From positions 23,308-87,307 of the forward strand of contig JAKFWA010000087.1 of assembly GCA_021732995.1 (NCBI GenBank): DNA of 64,000 nucleotides, read 5' to 3'. Below the pieces are notes generated by a model. That model was not told the DNA's origin, searched no databases, and was given only the letters and a program-made list of their open reading frames with translations. The position numbers were made by a program, and so were the translations under genes. Positions 57,418-64,000 of this stretch are shown in pieces (position 1 is the first letter of the stretch; each line of letters opens with the position of its first letter). Origin of the DNA: Planctomycetaceae bacterium. GTDB taxonomy: Bacteria; Planctomycetota; Planctomycetia; Planctomycetales; Planctomycetaceae.

Positions 57418-58851
57418 ATGCTCGCCGCTCAGCAAGTGAATCGACGTGACTTCTTCGACTGGTCGGCACACGGCGTAGGTGCGACCGCGCTGCTGGCACT
57501 CCTGCAGCAGGACAATCTGCTATCAGCAGAAAGCACAACGGCGGGGTTCCCCAACTTTCCCGCGAAAGTGAAGCGGGCTGTCCATATCTTTCTGATTGGT
57601 GGCTGCAGTCACCTCGATTCATTCGACGAGAAGCCGGAACTCGCGCGACTGCACGGCAAATCGCTCAACACGACCGAGAAGCCAGACATATTCTTCGGAC
57701 AGGTGGGATTGCTGAGGAAGAACGATTGGGAGTTCAAGTCGCGCGGCCAATGTGGCCTGCGAATTTCAGAACTGTTTCCGCACATCGCGACTCACGCGGA
57801 TGATCTCACCGTGCTGCGATCGATGGTCGCGGATTCGGCCAACCATACCCCCGCCTTGTTCACATCCAACAGCGGTTTCGGATTCAACGGCTTCCCGTCA
57901 CTGGGCAGTTGGCTGTCGTATGGGTTGGGTAATCTGACGGATGAACTGCCTGCTTATGTTGTTTTGCCTGACGAACGCGGAGGTCCCAATGGGGGCGCGT
58001 CCAACTGGTCAAACGGCTTTCTACCGGCACAGCATCAGGGAGTGGTGTTTCGCGGTGGCGATCAACCGGTGAGCGACCTGTTCCCGGCTCGACCGATCGC
58101 GAAGGAAGCTGATGTCGCCGCTCGCGAGTTCCTGCAAACGATCAACCGACGCCATCAGGATCGGGTCGGGGCTGAACCGCTCCTGACGGCTCGCATCCGC
58201 AGCTACGAACTTGCCGCGAAGATGCAGCTCTCGGTGCCTGAAGCCAGTCGCATCGACGGAGAGCCTCAGCACATTCAGGACAGTTACGGCATTAACAATT
58301 CCAAAACTGCCGATATGGGACGCCGTTGTCTGCTGGCCAGACGACTGCTGGAGCGCGGCGTGCGGTTCGTGCAACTCTATTCGGGCGGACCTATCGCAGG
58401 CAGCCCGCGGGCGAGCTGGGACGCTCATGAGAGCGTACTGGAGAATCATGGCCTGGAAGCCGGTCGCATCGATCAACCAGTAGGAGCCCTGCTGGCAGAC
58501 CTCAAGCAGCGCGGGCTATTGCAGGACACACTGGTGATTTTCACCACCGAGTTTGGTCGCACGCCATTCACTCAATCCGCCGCCGACCAGGTCGGCACGG
58601 GGCGCGATCACAACCGCTACGCATTTTCCGTCTGGATGGCTGGAGCTGGACTAAAACCTGGCACTGCCATTGGGGCCACAGACGATATTGGTTGGAAGGC
58701 CGTCGAACGCCCCATCCCCTGGCATGACCTGCATGCCACAGTGTTGCACCTGTTTGGCATCAACCACGAAAAACTCACCTTCTATCACAATGGTATTCAG
58801 CGTCGCCTGACCAACGTGCACGGTGAACTCGTCAAAGAAGCTCTGGCCTGA
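57418..58851 (+). CDS. DUF1501 domain-containing protein (Tat-type signal)
   Basis: 477 residues. The N-terminus has NRRDFFDWSAHGVGATALLALL, a twin-arginine signal. The DUF1501 core follows: AVHIFLIGGCSHLDSFDEKPEL, VLRSMVADSANHTPALFTSNSG, GRRCLLARRLLERGVRFVQLYSGG and TEFGRTPFTQ, with NRYAFSVWMAGAGLKPGT. DUF1501 is distantly related to the alkaline phosphatase/sulfatase superfamily and is planctomycete-rich, usually paired with a DUF1549/DUF1553 cytochrome-like partner. That partner is not adjacent here; the neighbour is the PQQ-like propeller. Function is unknown. Confidence 0.93.
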   Translation: MLAAQQVNRRDFFDWSAHGVGATALLALLQQDNLLSAESTTAGFPNFPAKVKRAVHIFLIGGCSHLDSFDEKPELARLHGKSLNTTEKPDIFFGQVGLLRKNDWEFKSRGQCGLRISELFPHIATHADDLTVLRSMVADSANHTPALFTSNSGFGFNGFPSLGSWLSYGLGNLTDELPAYVVLPDERGGPNGGASNWSNGFLPAQHQGVVFRGGDQPVSDLFPARPIAKEADVAAREFLQTINRRHQDRVGAEPLLTARIRSYELAAKMQLSVPEASRIDGEPQHIQDSYGINNSKTADMGRRCLLARRLLERGVRFVQLYSGGPIAGSPRASWDAHESVLENHGLEAGRIDQPVGALLADLKQRGLLQDTLVIFTTEFGRTPFTQSAADQVGTGRDHNRYAFSVWMAGAGLKPGTAIGATDDIGWKAVERPIPWHDLHATVLHLFGINHEKLTFYHNGIQRRLTNVHGELVKEALA

Positions 58852-58938
58852 AATCTGAACGCATTCACTCGCGATCTGAGGATGCATTGAGCAGGGCACG
58901 TGAAGCGATTGCCTGCGTCGAGCGTCATTGGAAAACAC

Positions 58939-59700
58939 ATGACCCATGAGGAACGCCATCGAGGCACTCATCCCGGTGACACCTTGATCTTTGCGGATGC
59001 CGAAGTTCCTAAACTGCGAACCGCCTTGAAGGATTACTGCTGGCTTCTCAACCGCGGCTATGCGGCACCATCATCTCTGAAACTGGTAGGAGACAAATTC
59101 CAACTGGTTGAGCGGCAGCGATTATTAGTCATGCGCAACGGCTCCACTGAGAATCAGCGATTGAATCGGCAGGCGACTCAACGAATCCCAATCGCACTTG
59201 CGGGGCAGGACCTTTATCTGGACGGGTTCAACATCCTGATCACGCTTGAGAGTGCACTTTCCGGCGGATTCATTTTTATTGGTAACGACGGTTGCTACCG
59301 CGATCTGGCCAGCGTTCACGGTACCTATAAGCGAGTCCATGAGACCGGCCGTGCAATCACTTTGATCGGGAAAGCACTGTGCGCACTGCGTGTCGCAAGA
59401 GCCTTCTGGCTGATCGACAAGCCGATTTCCAATAGCGGCCGATTGCAACAATTGTTGATCCAGATCGCAGAACAAAACGGTTGGAACTGGGATGTCGAGC
59501 TGCATCAAAGTCCGGATACGGAACTCAGCCGCACGGCTGGCATCATCGCGTCGTCGGACAGCGCTATCCTCGATTCCGTGAATCACTGGTTCCATTTGAC
59601 CAGGTACGTCATTGAGCAGTCCATTCCTGATGCTCGTATTATCGACCTGCACGATGGAGACGCCGAGATATCAAATGGTGATCATCAAGCGGCGTCTTGA
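58939..59700 (+). CDS. DUF434/DUF5616 domain protein
   Basis: About 253 residues. RGTHPGDTLIF then WLLNRGYAAPSSLKLVGDKFQLVERQRLLVMR forms the DUF434 part; LYLDGFNILITLESALSGGFIFIGNDGCYRDLASVHGTYK forms the DUF5616 part. The acidic and polar residues D, E and D in these blocks could bind metal, but no activity is known for the family. It is cytoplasmic. I prefer the ATG at 58939 because homologues begin just before RGxHPxD; a GTG at 58900 has AGGG upstream but poor spacing. It is convergent with the export operon at 59766. Confidence 0.82.
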   Translation: MTHEERHRGTHPGDTLIFADAEVPKLRTALKDYCWLLNRGYAAPSSLKLVGDKFQLVERQRLLVMRNGSTENQRLNRQATQRIPIALAGQDLYLDGFNILITLESALSGGFIFIGNDGCYRDLASVHGTYKRVHETGRAITLIGKALCALRVARAFWLIDKPISNSGRLQQLLIQIAEQNGWNWDVELHQSPDTELSRTAGIIASSDSAILDSVNHWFHLTRYVIEQSIPDARIIDLHDGDAEISNGDHQAAS

Positions 59701-59765
59701 GGCAGAGTCCATTCTTATTTGTAGTTTGATAAACCGCCTCGCTGGCCCGTTGAGTTCTCGACGTG

Positions 59766-61952
59766 CTACCGATGCGCCGTTGATTTCATGGTCGCCTCAA
59801 CCAGTTGTTCTCGAACCCAACGCCGAGTATTAAAGTAGAGCCCCTCTCCCAGATTCTCATACACATCTCCGGGGAGCAGAGCGCTGCCAACAGCCCCGGC
59901 GACGATTGCGTTGGAAGTATTCGCGTCGAGCGCGATGCGCACCGTCACACGCGGTTCCAGGAACTCGTAACTCGTCGCGCGTTCGCCGCCTGCGGCCTGA
60001 TCTGATACCGGTCGCACAGGCAGCGAACCACCCGTTGCAGCAGTTAACGCCAGATGCGGCGGAACTTGGGTCGCATGCGGCGCAATCTGGCTCACATCTC
60101 CGCAGAGCAAACCAGCCGAGGGCAATCTGAACACCACAGGTTTACTGATTGCCAGCCGTGCGGCATCCGACTGCGCAACGCTCAACCGGAACTCCTTGCG
60201 ACCTTCGTCGCCCACCGCCAATAGCTCGTCTCCTTCGTGTGCGTATGTGCCTTTCAACGTTGTCAGCGAGCGAGACATCACCCGACCCGCGACGGGAGCC
60301 CGTATCGTCAACGATTCAAGCTGCTGCCGCTTCTCGGTAAGTCGCTTTTCCAGGGAGTCGCGGTGAGCCGCCTCAATCTGTGCCTCTGCATGCTTCAGAT
60401 CTTTGACATGCTTTAGGTATCGCAGGTCGGCCTGATCGATCTGCGCCAAGAGGTCATTCACCTCGGTGATCAACTCCAGATTCTCAAGCTCGATCAACAA
60501 CTGACCCGCAACCACAGCCTGTCCGTCAACCACGTGAGTCGAACGTACGAAGCCGGAGCTGCCAGCACGGACAACGGCCAGATCCTGATGCTCAACAAAT
60601 CCAGGCGCGGTGCTCGCAAACGGCCACGGAGTCAACCAAAGAGTGGCAACAAGCATCGCGCCGACAACGCTGCTTACGAAAGCTGCGCGCACGAACTGCG
60701 ACGGCGTCTGTATCAACAATCGTCGAGCAGAGAACAGCAACGCTCCGAGACCGCGACTTCCCAATGCGACGCAACCCAGCACAGCCAGAACCAGCCCCAA
60801 ACCTTGCCACATTGTGGACGCCGCAATCAGCAACCCTGCCATCACACTGATTCGCCAGGCAAACGCTGCGAACCCGTACGCTACCAGGACTCCTTGTCTC
60901 CACCCGCTCTCCTTGCTGCCGAGTATTGTTCGTTGCCCCAGCCACACACGCCGCAAGAATGCTCGCCAGACATCGTTACTCCGACCGGCAAGATTCGGAA
61001 TCGCCAACCAGTCCGACAGCAGAAAATAACCGTCAAACTTCATCAGCGGATTCGCATTGAACAGCAGCGTGCTGATGCTGGCCATCACGATGACGTTATG
61101 CAGAAAATGCTGCATCGCTGCGGAATCAATACGCGTCCAGAGCAGCAGTGCAGCCGCGGCCAGCACCAGTTCTGCATACATCCCCGCGAAGGCCACCTGC
61201 ATACGCTGCCAGCGAGTAGCGAACTTCAACGACGACGTTACGTCGACATAGGCCACCGGCGCGAACAGGATGAAGATTAACCCGGTTTCCGGAACCTTAC
61301 CCCCCAAGCGTTTGCAGGCGACGGCGTGCGAGACCTCATGCACAATCTTCAAGGCGATCCACGTCAGTGTCAGCCACAGCCAATTGTCAGCCGACAGCAC
61401 TAATCGCGCCGCGCCTCGAAACTCCGACCAGCGACCAGCAATTCCTACCAACGCCGTAATTAGCAAAGCCCCGCTCGCCAGAATTGTGGGCCAGGCATGA
61501 ATCCAACCACAAGCGACGGTCAGTTTCTCCACGAAGCGATCAGGGTTTCCCAACGGAAGCCGTAAACAAAGTGGATTCAGCCGCTCAACAGCCTTTCGCG
61601 CGTCTCTGACGGAACTGACCGATGTGTCAGAAACAGTAACGCCATGCTCCGCAGAACGAGCCAAGTCGTTCTCCACGAGCCAATGGAGAATGCTGACGGC
61701 CTGCTCGGTCGTGAATGCATCTGGCCCGAGTTCGCAAGCTGTATAACCGACGGCCGCGGCGGCAGTGGTCGTGCCGTCCAGAAACGAAATGAAGGTGTAT
61801 TCGGCTCGACCAAGGCGAAAGAAGCGACCACTCCGCTGAGCTTCGATGTGATACCAGACGACATCGCCAACTGGCTCAGGACGCACTGTGAGATCGTCGT
61901 TGAGCTTCAGCCGTGAGTGTAGCAGATCGCGAGTCGCTTCATCCTTGAACAC
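59766..61952 (-). CDS. PqqD-like / site-2 protease (M50) / HlyD fusion, export system membrane protein
   Basis: 728 residues in four parts. Residues 15-95 look like a PqqD-type peptide-binding domain (RPEPVGDVVWYHIEAQRSG, then GRFFRLGRAEYTFISFLDG). A membrane region follows with the M50 motif HEVSH (His205, Glu206, His209) and NPLMKFDGY (Asp307), the two halves of a site-2 protease zinc site. More helices follow, then a HlyD-type part from about residue 460: APGFVEHQDLAVVRAGSSGF, a coiled coil near 495-560, and LTIRAPVAGRVMSR. The role is inferred to be export or processing of a peptide or protein across the envelope. It follows the GAF/HlyD gene by 46 bp on the same strand, so the two form an operon. 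Confidence 0.87.
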   Translation of the reverse strand: MFKDEATRDLLHSRLKLNDDLTVRPEPVGDVVWYHIEAQRSGRFFRLGRAEYTFISFLDGTTTAAAAVGYTACELGPDAFTTEQAVSILHWLVENDLARSAEHGVTVSDTSVSSVRDARKAVERLNPLCLRLPLGNPDRFVEKLTVACGWIHAWPTILASGALLITALVGIAGRWSEFRGAARLVLSADNWLWLTLTWIALKIVHEVSHAVACKRLGGKVPETGLIFILFAPVAYVDVTSSLKFATRWQRMQVAFAGMYAELVLAAAALLLWTRIDSAAMQHFLHNVIVMASISTLLFNANPLMKFDGYFLLSDWLAIPNLAGRSNDVWRAFLRRVWLGQRTILGSKESGWRQGVLVAYGFAAFAWRISVMAGLLIAASTMWQGLGLVLAVLGCVALGSRGLGALLFSARRLLIQTPSQFVRAAFVSSVVGAMLVATLWLTPWPFASTAPGFVEHQDLAVVRAGSSGFVRSTHVVDGQAVVAGQLLIELENLELITEVNDLLAQIDQADLRYLKHVKDLKHAEAQIEAAHRDSLEKRLTEKRQQLESLTIRAPVAGRVMSRSLTTLKGTYAHEGDELLAVGDEGRKEFRLSVAQSDAARLAISKPVVFRLPSAGLLCGDVSQIAPHATQVPPHLALTAATGGSLPVRPVSDQAAGGERATSYEFLEPRVTVRIALDANTSNAIVAGAVGSALLPGDVYENLGEGLYFNTRRWVREQLVEATMKSTAHR

Positions 61953-61998
61953 GTCAATGATTCCGTATTATTCACACCTTCACTCGGGCAGGAATTGA

Positions 61999-63990
61999 TT
62001 ACCACCCCATCCACATCAGGAACGCTTCCCAAGGCTTATGAAACCCGATCCACCCAATTGAACGTGAACCAGCAGCGATGCGGGAAGTGCCCTTCATGCC
62101 GGGGCGTAGTCGATCGTGACTGGTATCAAGCTCGATCTCAGCGATGAAAACATGCTGCTCGTCACGAATCTCCGAGCGCGGATGAATTCGCTTCACGGAG
62201 CCGTCGAGTGTTTCGCCCGGAAATGCATCTAATGAAATTGTGACTCGTTGAGTCTCTGCAACGTGTCGAATCTCCGGCTCTGGAATTGCGACTTCAACCA
62301 GCATGCGGCGGAGTGGCGAAATCTCGAATAAGCGATCACCCACCTTCAGCGGCACGCCTTCAGACCGCTTGAGGTCGCCGGTGATGACGATGCCGCGCAA
62401 TGGGCTACGAATCTCCAGATGTTCCTGACGATGAATCAACAGCTCGCGCCGATTCAGTAGACGCTCAAGGTCGTAGCGTGAAATCTCAGCAGCTGCGATG
62501 TCCTGTTTGGCCAGATGAACGTCACGTTCTTTCAGAGCTCGGCTCTGTTCCGCATCCAATCCTGCGAGTTCCCATTGAATCTCGCGAGCATCCATTCGAG
62601 CGAGAAGCTGTCCGGCTTCGACGGTTTCACCCGGTTCAACGAAAGACTTCTCGAGTGTGCCTTCAAACGGAGCCGCGACAAAACGCCGAACCGCCGGCTG
62701 CAGTTCGCAATCGGCGGACACTCGGAATGGCATGGGCACGCAAAGTAATCCGCTCAGGGCCATCACAGCGGCCAAGACGGAGATCTTCGGAGCGGCGCTC
62801 ATGAAATCCCATACCCGGCTGAACAACCTTCGCCAGGCAGGCCGTTCAAGTCGCCGGATGAGGTGCAGCGAACTCCCGAGACGATATGCAGCCGCCTCTG
62901 CAAAGCGTCGATAGCCAGGCTCACTGACGACAGTCTGATCGCCGACGAATAGCCATGCGCCGCAAATACTCTGATCGGCAGTCTGCAGAGGTACTCCCAC
63001 CACCGCGTCTAATGACAGCGTTTGCAACAATTGCCGATGGGTCAGCAGTCCACCTCGTCGGCCAGTCGTCGCTGGCCACTGAGTTGGTTCGCCCCTGAGA
63101 ACAATGTCGTCCAAAGCCGCCTTGATGCCACGAAAGGCTGCTGAGTCAAGCGGCGCCAGCGCAGTATCAGAGACTGCGAATCGCACGCAGGTTTTCCCGT
63201 GAGCGTTCTTCATGCCCGCAGCTACAAGTCGACAGCCGGTGTGCTGCGCGGCGTCGGTGACCAGGCATTGCAAAGCAGTATCCAGTGATTCGCACGCTTC
63301 AACTCGCACCGCAAGATCGATGATCGCTGCTGCTACCGCTAGCTCCTGCCCTTGATCCAGATCCTGACCAACTTCAGCGAGGTTCGCTGACCAGACGTCA
63401 GCGGCAGCCTGCAGCGCACTGATCAAGGTTTCGGGTGCCGATGACTCTCCGAACACTCCCGCCAAAACGAACGGGCTCGCCGTCTGTGGGGCGGCAACCT
63501 GCGAACTGGACGCGGGGCACGCCACGATCGTCAGCAGGTCATCAGCCGAACTGTCCACCGCAAGCGGGCGGGAAGGTCGCACAGATAGCGTCAAGGCCGA
63601 ATCACCGGCGCAGGCTTGTTCTGCCGCCTCTGTGAGCACTCGCTCCAAGCCTTCCTCAGCGTGGGGCAGATGATGTGAAAATGCGGCTTCACCCGTTAGC
63701 CGCTGCGCTCCATCAACCGCGAACCAGCCCAAGGCGAACAGATCCAGTCGTTGCCGCAGTCGTCGCGCAAGGTCATCCAATCGTTGCTCGGCGGTTGCCC
63801 CTTGCAGCGGTTGTGTGACATCTAGCTCAATTATGCTGCTCAGCGCCGCGCACGAAGTCCCAATGGCGCTAGAGACATTCGCTCCAGCGAGTTCAGGAAC
63901 TTCGGGATGTGGCAGATCAATCGGCATACGAGGTTGGATCTCAAGATTCTTTACTGGGATGAGTGAATCACGCTTGCTGGAGCCCCTCAC
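61999..63990 (-). CDS. GAF-domain/HlyD membrane fusion protein, probably 5' complete but close to window edge
   Basis: Up to 663 residues. The first 390 residues are cytoplasmic: residues 220-385 resemble a GAF domain (LAVAAAIIDLAVRVEACESLDTALQCLV, TLSLDAVVGVPLQTADQSICGAWLFVG). A single hydrophobic helix (ISVLAAVMALSGLLCVPMPF) is followed by a HlyD barrel-sandwich (VSADCELQPAVRRFVAAPFEGTL, EKSFVEPGETVEAGQLLARMD), a coiled coil and LEIRSPLRGIVITGD. It is probably the adaptor of the same export complex as the gene at 59766. The frame opens by a GTG at 63990 and stays open to the window edge, so the start is uncertain; an ATG at 63927 is a good alternative. Confidence 0.83.
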   Translation of the reverse strand: MRGSSKRDSLIPVKNLEIQPRMPIDLPHPEVPELAGANVSSAIGTSCAALSSIIELDVTQPLQGATAEQRLDDLARRLRQRLDLFALGWFAVDGAQRLTGEAAFSHHLPHAEEGLERVLTEAAEQACAGDSALTLSVRPSRPLAVDSSADDLLTIVACPASSSQVAAPQTASPFVLAGVFGESSAPETLISALQAAADVWSANLAEVGQDLDQGQELAVAAAIIDLAVRVEACESLDTALQCLVTDAAQHTGCRLVAAGMKNAHGKTCVRFAVSDTALAPLDSAAFRGIKAALDDIVLRGEPTQWPATTGRRGGLLTHRQLLQTLSLDAVVGVPLQTADQSICGAWLFVGDQTVVSEPGYRRFAEAAAYRLGSSLHLIRRLERPAWRRLFSRVWDFMSAAPKISVLAAVMALSGLLCVPMPFRVSADCELQPAVRRFVAAPFEGTLEKSFVEPGETVEAGQLLARMDAREIQWELAGLDAEQSRALKERDVHLAKQDIAAAEISRYDLERLLNRRELLIHRQEHLEIRSPLRGIVITGDLKRSEGVPLKVGDRLFEISPLRRMLVEVAIPEPEIRHVAETQRVTISLDAFPGETLDGSVKRIHPRSEIRDEQHVFIAEIELDTSHDRLRPGMKGTSRIAAGSRSIGWIGFHKPWEAFLMWMGW

Positions 63991-64000
63991 CCCCTGCCCC

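Overview
The window reads as chromosomal DNA of a planctomycete (Planctomycetota, most likely Planctomycetia). The indicators are a giant secreted protein with an N-terminal LEPR-x-LL-like motif, a DUF1501 protein next to a PQQ-propeller protein, an SHD1-domain protein, a Uma2-family protein, very large secreted beta-rich proteins with no assignable function, and murC-murB-ddl without any ftsQ-ftsA-ftsZ. There is no rRNA, tRNA, CRISPR array, prophage or complete insertion sequence that I can see. The coding style is even throughout and I see no clear genomic island.

Layout. 1-4.2 kb: the end of a protein with an Arg/Asp-rich tail and its terminator, a MEKHLA-domain protein divergent from an SDR oxidoreductase, a DUF2235 (Tle1-like) hydrolase and a small conserved protein. 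4.2-14.4 kb: one minus-strand gene of about 3380 codons (subtilisin domain, beta-helix, SdrD_B-like, FG-GAP, five Calx-beta and RTX-type repeats). 14.7-19.8 kb: S1/P1 nuclease, Nif3-like protein, a secreted protein of unknown role, an iron-dependent alcohol dehydrogenase. 19.9-27.3 kb: truA convergent with the peptidoglycan-precursor genes murC-murB-ddl, then an SHD1/zinc-ribbon membrane protein, a pseudopilin and a Xer-type recombinase. 27.3-35 kb: a long inverted repeat, proS, a secreted protein, a LuxR-type response regulator, a CbpA-type DnaJ and a beta-CASP RNase. 35.3-44.9 kb: two adjacent giant membrane-anchored proteins (1145 and about 2046 residues) that look like three copies of one architecture. 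45.2-50.4 kb: a PfkB sugar kinase, Uma2 protein, TPR protein, a two-helix membrane peptide and an alkaline-phosphatase-superfamily enzyme. 50.5-54.7 kb: a coiled-coil FtsK/SpoIIIE ATPase with three ATPase-like modules. 55-59.7 kb: purine nucleoside phosphorylase, PQQ-propeller, DUF1501 and DUF434/DUF5616 proteins. 59.8-64 kb: two minus-strand genes for a site-2-protease/HlyD fusion and a GAF/HlyD fusion, probably one export operon that may continue past the window edge.

How the genes fit together. murC, murB and ddl act in successive steps of peptidoglycan precursor synthesis and are packed as an operon. The pair of HlyD-containing proteins looks like one trans-envelope export machine. The two giant proteins at 35-45 kb are probably co-transcribed and probably work together. 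Most other genes are single units with housekeeping roles or unknown secreted roles. The best candidates for undescribed biology are the FtsK-like coiled-coil ATPase, the triplicated giant-protein module, and the PqqD-like/M50/HlyD plus GAF/HlyD pair.
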